From the NCBI RefSeq assembly GCF_019345525.1, contig NZ_JAHKRA010000002.1:124001-188000 (forward strand): DNA of 64,000 nucleotides, written 5' to 3'. The notes beneath the pieces are model-generated. The model was given only the letters and a program-made list of their open reading frames with translations. It was not told where the DNA came from and searched no databases. Source of the stretch: Flavobacterium sp. NKUCC04_CG. Lineage in GTDB: Bacteria > Bacteroidota > Bacteroidia > Flavobacteriales > Flavobacteriaceae. Positions 47,534 through 58,339 of this stretch are shown in pieces. The position numbers and the translations under genes were made by a program. The first letter of the stretch is position 1. Each line of letters starts with the position of its first letter.

Positions 47534-48802
47534 TTACTTTGATTCTAAAGCTTTCAATTCATTTTTCATTTCCAAAGCTTTATAAATACCTTTTAAAGTA
47601 CCTATGGCTTCTTCATTATTAGGATTGATGCTTAATACCTTTTTTAAATCAGGAATGGCACTTTTGTAAATTCTTTCCTTTTCCTTCTTTAACTCGTCGT
47701 ATTTCTTATTGTCTTGAGCAGACATACCCAAGGCATTCATCTTATTTGTCAAACCTTCATCCGGCATCAACTTAAGAATTGCTAAGTTTAAATATGCATT
47801 TTCAGACTTTGGATTAATAGCAATCGCTTTTTCATAATATTGCTGTGCCTCAGTATATTTTTTAGCTTGGTAACTGGTTACCCCTAAATTATACAACAAC
47901 ACATCATCATTAGGATTTTTAGCCAAAGCTTCTTTAGCTAATTCTTCATATTTACCCATGTTGTTTGACTTCAAATACATATCCATTTGAGTCAACAATA
48001 GGTTCATATCACTAGGATCCGCTTTACGAGCCTCAATCAAGGCTTTTTCTGCTTCCTCATATTTTCCTTCTTGATGGTAAATCAAGGCCATATTTTTAAC
48101 GATTTCTGGTCTCTTAGAACCTTCCTTAACAAACTTAGGTTCTTTATGAGTCCCTTGCTTAATCATTAAATCTCTCATTTTAGAATCCTTTCCAAAACTC
48201 TGAACTTCACCTGTTGTTTTTTCAACAGCTGTATAGTACGACTCTTGTCCTGTAAACCCTAAATCCATTAATTTTTTATAATTGCTTATGGCACCGTCAT
48301 AATCCTTTGAATTTACCGCCGTAGAAGCTGCGTAATAAAGATAAATGGTATCTGTCGGATTTAACTCATAAGCTTTGTTAAAACGCTTGGTTGCTTCGGT
48401 ATAGCGTTTTGCATTATTGTCTTCAATCGCTTTGTTAACTACAATTTGCCCAACAGCTTTTAACTCTTCTTGAGCTTGTTTGGTATATTTAACCGATTTA
48501 GATGCTTTTTCAAGATTAATAACTTGGTTATAAGAAGCTACTACTTCATCAATATTTTTATCTAAATCCACTTTTTTCTTAGCTTGCTCATAAGCCAAAT
48601 TCCCCTTTAGGAAATAGTACTGTGCTTTTTGAGCATCATTTGCATTGGATAACAAGGCCTCCACTTTTGATAATGCAGCCTGGGTTTCTTGAACATCGCC
48701 TTTTTTAATAGCGCGTTCTGCATCTTTTAATTCGCTTTTTTGAGCCATTGCTAGCCCAGAAATCATAAGAGCAGAAAGTGCGTAAGCATATCTTCTATTC
48801 AT
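47534..48802 (-). CDS. Secreted tetratricopeptide-repeat protein
   Basis: 422-residue exported protein: signal peptide to about residue 20 (AYALSALMISGLAMA), then TPR helices (YTEATKRFNKAYELNPTD, YEEAEKALIEARKADPSD, YTEAQQYYEKAIAINPKS, and others). No catalytic motif. It follows gyrA by 28 bases on the minus strand and is therefore probably expressed with it, although the functions are unrelated in an obvious way; this gyrA-TPR order is common in Flavobacteriaceae. It may act as a periplasmic protein scaffold. Confidence 0.87.
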   Translation of the reverse strand: MNRRYAYALSALMISGLAMAQKSELKDAERAIKKGDVQETQAALSKVEALLSNANDAQKAQYYFLKGNLAYEQAKKKVDLDKNIDEVVASYNQVINLEKASKSVKYTKQAQEELKAVGQIVVNKAIEDNNAKRYTEATKRFNKAYELNPTDTIYLYYAASTAVNSKDYDGAISNYKKLMDLGFTGQESYYTAVEKTTGEVQSFGKDSKMRDLMIKQGTHKEPKFVKEGSKRPEIVKNMALIYHQEGKYEEAEKALIEARKADPSDMNLLLTQMDMYLKSNNMGKYEELAKEALAKNPNDDVLLYNLGVTSYQAKKYTEAQQYYEKAIAINPKSENAYLNLAILKLMPDEGLTNKMNALGMSAQDNKKYDELKKEKERIYKSAIPDLKKVLSINPNNEEAIGTLKGIYKALEMKNELKALESK

Positions 48803-48830
48803 AATTATTCTATTTTTAATTTGGTTTGTT

Positions 48831-51380
48831 TTATTGTTCTAGGTCTTCTTCAATTATATCTGTGTCGTTTTCTTGATCCGCATCTTCATCGATTGCATCG
48901 ACTACAACTGCACCTTCTTCTCCTTCGAGGATTTCTAAATCATCTTCCGGCATTACTTTGGCTACAGCAGCAATAGAATCGCTTCCCTTGATATTGATCA
49001 ATCGAACTCCTTGAGTGGCTCTACCCATAATTCTCAAATCGGAAATTCGCATTCTAATGGTCAATCCAGATTTATTAATAATCATCAAATCATCCTGATC
49101 AGTCACTGAATTAATCGATACTAACAAACCGGTTTTATCGGTTATATTCATCGTTTTTACTCCTTTCCCACCGCGATTCGTTTCACGATATTCTTCAAGA
49201 GCAGAACGTTTTCCGTACCCATTTTCAGAAACCACTAAAATCTCACTATCCAAATCACTAACAGAAACCATACCAATTACTTCGTCTTTATCATGTGCCA
49301 AAGTAATTCCACGAACCCCAGAAGCTGTACGGCCCATTGGGCGTGTTTTTTCTTCGTCAAAACGAACCATTTTTCCAGACTTCACAGCAATTAAAACCTT
49401 GCTTTTCCCGTCTGTAAGCTTTGCTTCTAACAATTCGTCATCTTCTTTAATCGTAATGGCATTAATTCCATTTAATCGCGGACGAGAATATTGTTCTAAA
49501 GGCGTTTTCTTCACTTGACCCTGTTTTGTGGCCATAATCACATAGTGACTGTTGATATATTCCTCATCTTTTAAATCTTGAGTACAAATAAAAGCTTTCA
49601 CCTTATCGTCGTTCTCAATATTTATCAAGTTTTGAATGGCACGTCCCTTACTGGTTTTGGTACCTTCCGGTATTTCGTAAACACGCATCCAGAAACATTT
49701 CCCTTTTTGTGTAAAGAACAACATATACTGGTGATTGGTCGCTACATACATATGCTCTAAGAAATCTAAATCTCTAGTACCCGCAGATTTTTGTCCAACC
49801 CCACCTCTATTTTGTGTTTTGTATTCTGAAAGAGACGTTCTCTTGATATATCCCGCATGAGAAATGGTAATCACCACTTGTTCATCGGCTATTAAATCTT
49901 CGATACTTACATCACCACCAGCATATTCAATCACAGAACGACGAGCATCGCCATATTTTGTTTTTATTTCCGCCAATTCCTCTTTAATCAAATTCATTCT
50001 CAGCTCTTTACTAGCCAATAATTCTCTTAAATGAGTAATTAATTTCATGATTTCGTCATATTCAGCACGTAGCTTATCTTGCTCCAGTCCTGTCAATTGA
50101 CGTAAACGCATTTCTACAATAGCACGAGCTTGAATCTCTGACAAACTAAATCTCTCGATTAATTTAGCACGAGCTTCGTCGGTATTGGAAGAAGAACGAA
50201 TCAAAGCAATAACCTCGTCAATATTGTCAGAAGCGATAATTAATCCTTCTAAAATATGAGCGCGTTCTTCTGCTTTTCTCAATTCATATTCCGCTCTACG
50301 AGTCACCACTTCAAAACGGTGCTCTACGAAATAATGAATCAATTCTTTTAAATTCAACATCTGTGGACGTCCATTTACCAATGCAATATTATTGACACTG
50401 AAAGACGATTGCAGTTGTGTGTATTTATATAGGGTATTTAAAACGATATTCGGAACGGCATCTCTTTTAAGTACATAAACGATACGCATACCGTTTCTGT
50501 CCGATTCATCACGAATCGTAGCGATACCTTCGATTTTTTTATCATTAACCGCTTCCGCAGTTTTTTTAATCATTTCCGCCTTGTTCACCTGATATGGAAT
50601 CTCGGTAACAATAATGCATTCGCGTCCATCTACTTCCTCAAAACTAGCTTTTGCACGCATCATTACACGTCCTCGACCTGTTTTAAAAGCTTCACGAACA
50701 CCTTCATATCCGTAAATTGTACCTCCTGTAGGGAAATCGGGTGCTTTGATATGATTCATCAATTCCTCGATTTCGATATCCGTATTATCGATATAAGCCA
50801 AAGTACCATCAATAACTTCCGACAAGTTGTGTGGAGCCATATTGGTAGCCATACCAACCGCGATACCCGAAGCACCGTTGATCAATAAAGTAGGTACTTT
50901 AGTAGGCATTACTTTGGGTTCTTCTAAAGTATCATCAAAGTTTAATTGAAAATCTACCGTTTCTTTGTCGATATCCGCTAGAATTTCTTCTGATATCTTT
51001 TTCATTCTAGCTTCGGTGTACCTCATTGCTGCAGGACTATCACCATCAACTGATCCAAAGTTACCTTGACCATCAACTAATAAATAACGTAAACTCCAAT
51101 CTTGAGCCATACGAACCATCGCATCATAAACAGAAGTATCTCCGTGAGGGTGATACTTACCTAGTACTTCCCCTACAATTCTCGCGGATTTCTTATGAGC
51201 TCTATTGGACATTACTCCTAGTTCATACATTCCAAACAATACTCTTCGATGAACAGGTTTTAAGCCATCTCTAACATCAGGAAGCGCTCTTGATACAATA
51301 ACCGACATTGAATAATCAATGTAAGCTGATTTCATTTCGTCTTCAATGTTAATGGGAATTAACTTTTCTCCTTCAGACAT
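48831..51380 (-). CDS. gyrA: DNA gyrase subunit A
   Basis: ATP-dependent supercoiling subunit that breaks and reseals DNA. The 849 residues include the winged-helix/tower core with the catalytic Tyr121 in [10 protein letters not shown], the quinolone-resistance region GDTSVYDAM (80-88; the E. coli Ser83 position reads Thr82), and a six-bladed C-terminal domain with the GyrA box TNRGGKG that distinguishes gyrase from topoisomerase IV. The tail is highly acidic. The length is typical. A TPR gene follows at 28 bases. Confidence 0.97.
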   Translation of the reverse strand: MSEGEKLIPINIEDEMKSAYIDYSMSVIVSRALPDVRDGLKPVHRRVLFGMYELGVMSNRAHKKSARIVGEVLGKYHPHGDTSVYDAMVRMAQDWSLRYLLVDGQGNFGSVDGDSPAAMRYTEARMKKISEEILADIDKETVDFQLNFDDTLEEPKVMPTKVPTLLINGASGIAVGMATNMAPHNLSEVIDGTLAYIDNTDIEIEELMNHIKAPDFPTGGTIYGYEGVREAFKTGRGRVMMRAKASFEEVDGRECIIVTEIPYQVNKAEMIKKTAEAVNDKKIEGIATIRDESDRNGMRIVYVLKRDAVPNIVLNTLYKYTQLQSSFSVNNIALVNGRPQMLNLKELIHYFVEHRFEVVTRRAEYELRKAEERAHILEGLIIASDNIDEVIALIRSSSNTDEARAKLIERFSLSEIQARAIVEMRLRQLTGLEQDKLRAEYDEIMKLITHLRELLASKELRMNLIKEELAEIKTKYGDARRSVIEYAGGDVSIEDLIADEQVVITISHAGYIKRTSLSEYKTQNRGGVGQKSAGTRDLDFLEHMYVATNHQYMLFFTQKGKCFWMRVYEIPEGTKTSKGRAIQNLINIENDDKVKAFICTQDLKDEEYINSHYVIMATKQGQVKKTPLEQYSRPRLNGINAITIKEDDELLEAKLTDGKSKVLIAVKSGKMVRFDEEKTRPMGRTASGVRGITLAHDKDEVIGMVSVSDLDSEILVVSENGYGKRSALEEYRETNRGGKGVKTMNITDKTGLLVSINSVTDQDDLMIINKSGLTIRMRISDLRIMGRATQGVRLINIKGSDSIAAVAKVMPEDDLEILEGEEGAVVVDAIDEDADQENDTDIIEEDLEQ

Positions 51381-51636
51381 AAGTATATAAATTAAAAATT
51401 GTCAAATATTAAAACGTGCTAATATACGAATTTTAGCTGTTTTTATGCTATTTTTATTCATATATTTCATCACGAACCAAAGATTTGAATCGCTGTTTTA
51501 TTTTAAAATAATAAGGGCGTATATTTTTATTTTTCATTTTTTTTTCGTCTCTTAGCATAAGTCACTTTCGAGATAGGTACACTTTTTGCATTTACCTTGT
51601 CAACCAATCATTCACCCTATTTAAAGATTAATATAC
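51381..51636. other. Divergent gyrA-clpC control region
   Basis: 256 AT-rich bases separating the divergent gyrA and clpC genes. I see no coding frame. Partial -7-like text is present on both strands (AATATTTG toward gyrA, TACACTTTTTG toward clpC), but neither fits the consensus well enough to call a promoter. Confidence 0.4.
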
Positions 51637-54180
51637 ATGGACGATAATTTTTCACCAAGAGTTAAAGACGTGATTACCTATAGTAAAGAAGAAGCCTTAC
51701 GTTTAGGTCACGACTTTATCGGTACGGAGCACCTATTATTAGGTATCTTGAGAGATGGTCAGGGAGAAGCTATTACAATTTTAAATAACCTAGATATTGA
51801 TTTAGATTTTTTACGAAATAAAGTAGAAGTTTTAAACCCCATCAACCCCAATAAAGACTTGCAGTCAGACAAGAAAAACTTGCATCTGACTCGCCAAGCA
51901 GAACGCGCATTGCGCATCACCTTTTTAGAAGCGAAAGTCTTTAAAAATGAAACCATTAGCACTGGCCATTTGTTGCTGTGTATCTTAAAAAATAACGACG
52001 ACCCCACAACCAAACTCTTAAACAAGTTAAAAGTGGACTATGAAATCGCAAAAGAAGAGTTTACATCTATACTTTCTAATGAAGAAGGTAGTAGCAGTAC
52101 GTCTTATCCTAAAGCCGAAACCTTCGACGAGTCAGGACAAGATGACAGTTCAACTGACAGCACCTTTAATAATCCTACCTCAAAAACGACAAAAAAATCC
52201 AAAACACCTGTTTTAGACAATTTTGGGAGAGATTTAACAGAGATGGCTGAGGCCGGAAAATTGGATCCCGTTGTCGGTAGAGAAAAAGAAATAGAACGCG
52301 TTTCTCAGATTTTGAGCCGCCGAAAAAAGAATAACCCCTTGCTTATAGGTGAACCAGGAGTTGGAAAATCTGCTATAGCAGAAGGACTTGCCCTACGAAT
52401 TATACAGAAAAAAGTTTCGAGAATACTCTTTAATAAACGCGTAGTCACTTTGGATTTGGCCAGTTTGGTTGCCGGAACCAAATACCGCGGTCAATTTGAA
52501 GAACGTATGAAAGCGGTGATGAATGAATTGGAAAAAAATACGGATATCATTCTATTTATCGATGAAATTCACACTATTGTCGGTGCCGGTGGTGCCACCG
52601 GTTCTCTGGATGCATCCAATATGTTTAAACCCGCTCTTGCTAGAGGCGAAATCCAATGTATTGGTGCCACTACCCTAGACGAGTTTAGACAACATATAGA
52701 AAAAGATGGTGCCTTAGAACGTCGTTTTCAAAAAATCATAGTAGAACCAACTACTATAGAAGAAACGATTACTATACTAAACAACATCAAAGGAAAATAT
52801 GAAGACCACCACAATGTAATCTATACACCTGAAGCTATTGAGGCCTGTGTAAAATTGACCAGCCGATATATGTCTGATCGTTTTTTACCGGACAAAGCTA
52901 TCGATGCTATGGACGAAGTAGGTTCACGAGTACATATAACCAATATAGACGTTCCAGCAGAAATCATTGAACTGGAGAAAAACCTCGAATTGGTGCGTGA
53001 AGAAAAAAACGATGTGGTTAAAAAACAAAAGTACGAGGAAGCCGCACGCTTGCGCGATGACGAAAAACGCATAGAGAAGGATTTGGCTATTGCCCAAGAA
53101 AAATGGGAAGAAGAAACCAAAACCAATCGGATTTTGGTTACCGAAGAAAACGTAGCCGATGTAGTATCGATGATTACGGGTATTCCCCTAAGTCGAATCG
53201 AACAAACTGAAAGCAAAAAACTGGCTTTATTACCTGAATTGATTAAGGGAAAAGTAATCGGACAAGACGAAGCCGTTGCCAAAATATCCAAAGCAATTCA
53301 ACGTAATCGAGCAGGCTTAAAAGACCCTAATAAACCCATAGGTTCGTTTATATTTTTGGGACAAACAGGAGTGGGGAAAACGCAATTGGCCAAAGTAATT
53401 GCCAAGGAAATGTTTGATTCCGAAGATGCTTTGTTGCGCATTGATATGAGTGAATATATGGAGAAATTTGCCATTTCTCGTTTGGTTGGAGCGCCTCCAG
53501 GCTATGTTGGCTATGAAGAAGGTGGACAATTGACCGAAAAGGTTCGAAGAAAACCGTATTGCGTGATTTTGTTGGATGAGATTGAAAAAGCCCATCCAGA
53601 CGTTTTTAATATGATGCTACAGGTATTAGACGACGGCCATTTAACCGATAGTTTAGGTCGAAAGGTAGATTTTAGAAATACCATCATCATCATGACCTCG
53701 AACGTAGGAGCACGTCAACTAAAAGATTTTGGACAGGGTGTTGGTTTTGGAACTCAAGCTAAAATGGATCAAAGCGCCGAAAACTCAAAATCGATTATAG
53801 AAAACGCTTTGAAAAAAGCTTTTGCACCAGAGTTTATCAACAGAATTGACGATATCGTTGTATTTAACACTTTAGAAAAAGAACATATTCACGCTATTAT
53901 CGATATAGAAATAAAAAAACTATACGACAGAGTAGCCGAATTGGGATACACTTTAGAGCTAAATATAGAAGCAAAAGACTTTATTGCCGATAAGGGATTT
54001 GACCGTCAATTTGGAGCGAGACCGCTAAAAAGAGCGATTCAAAAATACGTAGAAGACCCTTTAGCAGAAGAGATAATTAATTCAAAAATTCATGCCGGAG
54101 ATCAAATAAAAATGATTTTATCCGAGGACAAAGAATCTTTGAAAATAGAGATAAATCACGTTGAAAAGCCTACTAATTAG
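51637..54180 (+). CDS. clpC: ATP-dependent Clp protease ATP-binding subunit ClpC
   Basis: AAA+ unfoldase that feeds substrates to ClpP. The 847-residue protein has two Clp-N repeats (about 1-150), an Asp/Ser-rich linker (150-190), AAA domain 1 with GEPGVGKS (238-245) and [14 protein letters not shown], a UVR-type middle region with [19 protein letters not shown] (about 470), and AAA domain 2 with [13 protein letters not shown] (about 573-585), [14 protein letters not shown] and sensor text. The IGF-type ClpP-contact tripeptide is not obvious; GVGFGTQ at about 707 is the nearest. The stop codon lies inside the terminator hairpin. Confidence 0.95.
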   Translation: MDDNFSPRVKDVITYSKEEALRLGHDFIGTEHLLLGILRDGQGEAITILNNLDIDLDFLRNKVEVLNPINPNKDLQSDKKNLHLTRQAERALRITFLEAKVFKNETISTGHLLLCILKNNDDPTTKLLNKLKVDYEIAKEEFTSILSNEEGSSSTSYPKAETFDESGQDDSSTDSTFNNPTSKTTKKSKTPVLDNFGRDLTEMAEAGKLDPVVGREKEIERVSQILSRRKKNNPLLIGEPGVGKSAIAEGLALRIIQKKVSRILFNKRVVTLDLASLVAGTKYRGQFEERMKAVMNELEKNTDIILFIDEIHTIVGAGGATGSLDASNMFKPALARGEIQCIGATTLDEFRQHIEKDGALERRFQKIIVEPTTIEETITILNNIKGKYEDHHNVIYTPEAIEACVKLTSRYMSDRFLPDKAIDAMDEVGSRVHITNIDVPAEIIELEKNLELVREEKNDVVKKQKYEEAARLRDDEKRIEKDLAIAQEKWEEETKTNRILVTEENVADVVSMITGIPLSRIEQTESKKLALLPELIKGKVIGQDEAVAKISKAIQRNRAGLKDPNKPIGSFIFLGQTGVGKTQLAKVIAKEMFDSEDALLRIDMSEYMEKFAISRLVGAPPGYVGYEEGGQLTEKVRRKPYCVILLDEIEKAHPDVFNMMLQVLDDGHLTDSLGRKVDFRNTIIIMTSNVGARQLKDFGQGVGFGTQAKMDQSAENSKSIIENALKKAFAPEFINRIDDIVVFNTLEKEHIHAIIDIEIKKLYDRVAELGYTLELNIEAKDFIADKGFDRQFGARPLKRAIQKYVEDPLAEEIINSKIHAGDQIKMILSEDKESLKIEINHVEKPTN

Positions 54181-54193
54181 TAGGCTTTTTTTT
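54164..54193 (+). terminator. Intrinsic terminator of clpC overlapping its coding end
   Basis: AAAAGCCTAC / GTAGGCTTTT with a 6-base loop, followed by T8. The left arm encodes the last residues of ClpC and the TAG stop ends at the first base of the right arm. Confidence 0.9.
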
Positions 54194-54254
54194 CCAGATT
54201 TTATATTAGCTATTCTAAATAATAGTACTAATTTAGTTTTACAAATACAGACAA

Positions 54255-55619
54255 ATGTTAAACAAAGTTATTGTAAGTAGTGAGGAGTGGTGTACCCTTC
54301 CTTCTCTCGGAATTCCCATTATTAAAGCTCGTGTAGATTCCGGAGCTAAAACCTCTGCCCTACATGCAGTTAATATAACGCCGTTTGACAAAAACGGTGA
54401 AAGTTGGGTGAAATTCGATGTTAATCCGATTCAGAATAATGTCAAAACGGCCTTACATTGCGAGGCCAAAATGATTGATAGACGGATTGTAAAAAGCTCT
54501 AGTGGTTACCGCGAATCGCGCTTTGTTATCCAAACAGAACTCGATTTAGGAGGTACTAAATGGGAAATCGAACTTACTTTAACCAATAGAGACTCGATGG
54601 GATACCGCATGTTACTCGGGCGCGAAGCCATGAGTGGACGTGTATTGGTCGATCCAGAAAAACACTTTCTATTAGGTCAACCTACTACAGAAAAAATAAA
54701 AGAATACTACTATACCAACGTTACAGAAAAAAAAGGATTACGCATTGGTTTACTTGCCAGTAATCCCGATTTATATAGCAACAAACGAATTATGGAAGCC
54801 GGTGAAGCTCGTGGGCATGAAATGCATTTCCTAAATTTAAAGTATTGTTATATGAAACTCGATGCCAATCAGCCTGAAATTCATTATCGAGGCGGAAGGG
54901 TTTTGAATAATTTTGATGCTGTTATCCCTCGTATTAGACCGAGTATGACTTATTACGGTTGTGCCTTAACACGTCATTTTGAGTCTTTAAAAGTATTCAG
55001 TTTAAACAATGCCGCAGCCATTACCCAATCGCGAGACAAATTATACTCTTTACAATTACTGCTAAACAATGGCGTAGACATTCCTACAACCGGTTTTGCA
55101 AACTCTCCATTAGACACCAACGATTTGATTAAAATGGTAGGTGGCTCACCGCTAATTGTAAAATTATTAGAAGGAACTCAGGGTAAAGGTGTCGTATTAG
55201 CTGAAACCAAAAAAGCGGCAGAAAGTGTTATCAATGCGTTTAAAAGTTTAAATGCCAATATTTTGGTGCAGGAATTTATTAAAGAAGCCAATGGTAAAGA
55301 TATTCGCTGCTTTGTAATTGACGGGAAAGTCGTTGCTGCCATTCAAAGAGAAGCCTTACCGGGTGAATTTAGAGCTAATATCCACTTAGGTGGAACAGCT
55401 TCTATTATCAAGGTAACCGCTGAAGAGAAAAAAATAGCCATCAAAGCTGCCAAAGCAATGAACTTAAAGGTCGCTGGAGTAGATATTATCCGTTCCTCAA
55501 AAGGGCCTCTTCTTCTAGAAGTTAACTCTTCTCCAGGTTTAGAAGGTATTGAAGGCGCTACCAACAAAGATATCGCTGGCGAAATGATTAAAGCCATCGA
55601 GAAAAATTTCAAATGGTAA
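54255..55619 (+). CDS. rimK: Fusion of retropepsin-like (RimB-type) domain and RimK ATP-grasp ligase
   Basis: Two-domain protein of 454 residues. The N-terminal ~145 residues are the ATP-dependent zinc protease/retropepsin-like family with [12 protein letters not shown] (27-38, aspartic active-site motif) and [11 protein letters not shown]. Residues ~165-454 are a RimK-type ATP-grasp enzyme ([74 protein letters not shown]) that in E. coli adds glutamates to ribosomal protein S6. In E. coli the peptidase partner is a separate gene, so here it is fused. Its exact substrate in this organism is unknown. It has its own promoter-like TAATTTAG at 54229-54236. Confidence 0.9.
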   Translation: MLNKVIVSSEEWCTLPSLGIPIIKARVDSGAKTSALHAVNITPFDKNGESWVKFDVNPIQNNVKTALHCEAKMIDRRIVKSSSGYRESRFVIQTELDLGGTKWEIELTLTNRDSMGYRMLLGREAMSGRVLVDPEKHFLLGQPTTEKIKEYYYTNVTEKKGLRIGLLASNPDLYSNKRIMEAGEARGHEMHFLNLKYCYMKLDANQPEIHYRGGRVLNNFDAVIPRIRPSMTYYGCALTRHFESLKVFSLNNAAAITQSRDKLYSLQLLLNNGVDIPTTGFANSPLDTNDLIKMVGGSPLIVKLLEGTQGKGVVLAETKKAAESVINAFKSLNANILVQEFIKEANGKDIRCFVIDGKVVAAIQREALPGEFRANIHLGGTASIIKVTAEEKKIAIKAAKAMNLKVAGVDIIRSSKGPLLLEVNSSPGLEGIEGATNKDIAGEMIKAIEKNFKW

Positions 55620-55625
55620 TATAAA

Positions 55626-55663
55626 AACAAAGGGCTGCCGTTATCCGACAGCCCTTTGCTTTT
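55626..55663. terminator. Intrinsic terminator between rimK and the DUF4142 gene
   Basis: A 13-base-pair stem with one mismatch, CAAAGGGCTGCCG / CGACAGCCCTTTG, and a 5-base loop. T-rich text lies on both sides, so it can act for both convergent genes. Confidence 0.85.
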
Positions 55664-55701
55664 CTCACTATTGAGGTTTTTACGGCTAGATTGTAAAATT
55701 G

Positions 55702-56283
55702 TTATGGCAACACCTTCCATATTCGATTAGCCTCTGCCAAATGCGTTTTAAGCATTACTAATTTCTCATCCGCCCATTCCTTTATATCTGGGTCAATAGT
55801 CTCCTTGCAAACCGATGACAACGCATCTATAGCATCGGTATTATCTTCGATGACCGTATGGATATATTGACGATCAAAAGCTTTTGAATCCGTTTTAATA
55901 AGTTTATTCAACTCTTCGTTTTTCTCCGCAGAAAAAACTCCCGGCAACATTACTTCATGTACTACAGCCAAATCACTTACTTGCTGTTCCGTTAGTGCGT
56001 GTTGTTCTACTATATCCCTAGCTAACTCCCTCACTTCTATAGAGGTGCCTTTTTGTTGTGCAAGCTTGCTGATTTTCATTTGAAACAAATTAAATTCAGC
56101 GGCATCAACCAAAATCTCAGCCATATCTTCCTTGTATTCGGAATCCACTATATGAGGCTTGTTTGAATTTTCAGAAGAAAGGCTTGTTTCTGTCTCAACG
56201 ATAAGCTCCCTCTTACAAGATAATAATCCCAGCAAACCCACTATAACCAAACTCAAAAACAACTTTACTATGCTATTTTTCAT
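55702..56283 (-). CDS. DUF4142 lipoprotein
   Basis: 193-residue exported lipoprotein: signal peptide with lipobox GLLGLLSC (lipidated Cys about 23), a short Ser/Glu linker, and a ferritin-like helical bundle of the DUF4142 family (AEILVDAAEFNLFQMKISKLAQQKG, VRELARDIVEQHALTEQQV, FDRQYIHTVIEDNTDAI). No metal-binding Glu/His set is clear, so catalysis is not implied. It is convergent with rimK. The function of the family is not established; cell-surface location is inferred. Confidence 0.8.
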   Translation of the reverse strand: MKNSIVKLFLSLVIVGLLGLLSCKRELIVETETSLSSENSNKPHIVDSEYKEDMAEILVDAAEFNLFQMKISKLAQQKGTSIEVRELARDIVEQHALTEQQVSDLAVVHEVMLPGVFSAEKNEELNKLIKTDSKAFDRQYIHTVIEDNTDAIDALSSVCKETIDPDIKEWADEKLVMLKTHLAEANRIWKVLP

Positions 56284-56488
56284 AAGATATCGTTTAATGT
56301 TCTCTTATAAAAATAGCAAAATACTACTTAAAAACGCTAGTTTCTAGATTTTTTTCCAAATTAAACAGCATTTACTTAAAAAATAATACAAATTTATATC
56401 CTAAGATATAGGGATAATTTAATATCAGAACATGCTGAAAAATCAATTTAAAACAATACATTAGAGCTTTATTAAATTCCCCAAAACT

Positions 56489-57673
56489 ATGAATCCTTCA
56501 ACATCTGGCTGGATTAAGAAGTATTTTGAAAAGAATCACGACTATCATATATTTCGAGATTCCAACTTAGAAAAGGTTTACCGCAAAGCGCGTGAGATAG
56601 GCTTTTCATACGGCTATATCGACACGGACATCTTTGGAAACTCAGCACTTAACCTCGCTCTAACACAAGAGGAGCTTTCGAAAATTTGTATGTTGCAAAT
56701 GCTGGAAAAAGTTTATTATTACCGTAGAAAGATATACAACCACCACAAGTTTATCGAAGAAGTTCTCGACTTCTATCAGTTGTTAACACCCTATAAAAAA
56801 GGATATATAGAGCGTGTTTTTGGGCGCCAAAATAATTACGACCGTCTGGAGAAGGTTTTTAAATACCGATGGAGCGTACATCTCTTTTCGCCAGTAAAAA
56901 ACCATGGATTTATATTAAACAATATCTTGTTATTAGCCGACTTATTGGCTTTCGACCGGTATTTAATCAGTCGAGAAAATCCCAAAACATTTTCGAATAA
57001 CTTTATTGAACTATTGATCAATATTGTCTTGGAGATAAAGAGTCAGAAAGTCAATAAAAATGAAAATGATGTTTTATTAATCAAATATTTACAGAAAACA
57101 TTAACTACTACAAAAACGCCCCATGCAGAAAAGGCCAATTTGAGCGTAGAAAAAATCATGCATTTTGGAGAAATGGATAAAAAATTCCTAGCAGATTTTA
57201 TAACTATAAACAGCTGGGACAACGATGCCAAAGTAATCAAAGAGTTGCAATTAGACTTTTTGGACTTATATCATCTTAAATTAAAATCCACTTATTTCAT
57301 CAAAAGTCAAAAACACTTTTATGCCTTTTTAGAAAAACACCAATTCAATTATTACTTCTTTAAATCATCTAATCTCTTTAACAACCTCGTTCAAACGACC
57401 AGTAGCAATGTTGAACTGATTTTAATAAGAAACAAAAAAAGACTGATTAAAGAAATCTATAAAAACGGTCATTTGATGAATTTATTATTGGAATCCACTA
57501 AAAGAGAATTAAATACTCAAGAGAAAAAAATGGTCAAAAAGCAGTTATTAGAAGTCTGTAAAACCATTCCGTCTTTGACCATATTTTTACTACCGGGCGG
57601 TAGTTTGGTATTGCCTATCATATTGAAATTCATACCGCAATTGTTGCCCTCATCCTTTAATGAAAACCTATAA
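56489..57673 (+). CDS. LETM1-related protein
   Basis: 394-residue protein with no signal peptide; helix-rich N-terminal and central parts of unknown type (GWIKKYFEKNHDYHIF, EELSKICMLQMLEKVYYYRRKIYNHH). The last ~50 residues match the conserved end of the LETM1 domain: EKKMVKKQLLEVCKTIP, IFLLPGGSLVLPIILKF and PQLLPSSF, with a membrane-penetrating stretch. Bacteroidota members of this type are named LETM1-related biofilm-associated proteins in public annotation, as I recall; mitochondrial LETM1 is a cation/proton exchanger. Its 3' end lies 2 bases from the convergent carbonic anhydrase gene. Confidence 0.75.
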   Translation: MNPSTSGWIKKYFEKNHDYHIFRDSNLEKVYRKAREIGFSYGYIDTDIFGNSALNLALTQEELSKICMLQMLEKVYYYRRKIYNHHKFIEEVLDFYQLLTPYKKGYIERVFGRQNNYDRLEKVFKYRWSVHLFSPVKNHGFILNNILLLADLLAFDRYLISRENPKTFSNNFIELLINIVLEIKSQKVNKNENDVLLIKYLQKTLTTTKTPHAEKANLSVEKIMHFGEMDKKFLADFITINSWDNDAKVIKELQLDFLDLYHLKLKSTYFIKSQKHFYAFLEKHQFNYYFFKSSNLFNNLVQTTSSNVELILIRNKKRLIKEIYKNGHLMNLLLESTKRELNTQEKKMVKKQLLEVCKTIPSLTIFLLPGGSLVLPIILKFIPQLLPSSFNENL

Positions 57674-57675
57674 AT

Positions 57676-58323
57676 TTAATTATTGAATTTCAATTGATAC
57701 ACTTCATCCAAATCGTGATTACTGGTTAGATTTACTTCTAAATCGGTCACATAACCTGAATTTAAACCGTATGCCCATCCGTGTATACTGAGTTCTTGTC
57801 CGCTTTTCCAAGCTGCCTGAACTATAGAGGTTTTCCCTAAATCAAACACTTGTTCTTTAACGTTTAACTCCACAAAGCGATTGAAACGTTCCGTTTCATC
57901 AACAATAGCATCCAATTCTCTATTGTGTAAGCGGTAAACCGTTTTAATATGTCTGATCCAATTATCAATGATACCTACAGAATCATTTTTCATAGCCGCT
58001 TGTACACCACCACAACCATAATGACCACAAACAATAATATTTTTTACTTTTAATATATTTACAGCATAATCCAAAACACTCAACATATTCATATCGGAGT
58101 GGATAACCATATTGGCAATATTTCTATGTACAAAAACATCTCCGGGTTCGGCACCAATAATCTCATTTGCTGGCACCCTACTATCTGAACAGCCGATCCA
58201 CAATATAGGCGGGGTTTGCTTTTCTGATAATCTCTTAAAATAGTTGGGATTGATGGCTAATTTTTGTTCTACCCATTCCCTATTATTTTCTAAAATCTTC
58301 TTATATAAATCGGTATGTTCCAA
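57676..58323 (-). CDS. Beta-carbonic anhydrase (first of two)
   Basis: Zinc enzyme interconverting CO2 and bicarbonate. The 215 residues include the zinc ligands and dyad IGCSDSR (Cys45, Asp47, Arg49) and CGHYGCGG (His101, Cys104), all of the beta class. No signal peptide, so it is cytosolic. It is 16 bases behind a second, divergent carbonic anhydrase gene and is co-transcribed. The LETM1-related gene converges on it with 2 bases between. Confidence 0.93.
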   Translation of the reverse strand: MEHTDLYKKILENNREWVEQKLAINPNYFKRLSEKQTPPILWIGCSDSRVPANEIIGAEPGDVFVHRNIANMVIHSDMNMLSVLDYAVNILKVKNIIVCGHYGCGGVQAAMKNDSVGIIDNWIRHIKTVYRLHNRELDAIVDETERFNRFVELNVKEQVFDLGKTSIVQAAWKSGQELSIHGWAYGLNSGYVTDLEVNLTSNHDLDEVYQLKFNN

Positions 58324-58339
58324 AATCTCTTATTTTAAA

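Noticed and set aside
48831..51380. Topoisomerase IV subunit ParC instead of GyrA
   Set aside because: The C-terminal TNRGGKG box and six-bladed domain favour gyrase.
52821..53291. 156-codon Ser-rich frame opposite clpC
   Set aside because: Serine/phenylalanine-rich composition is typical of the shadow of a Glu/Lys-rich gene.
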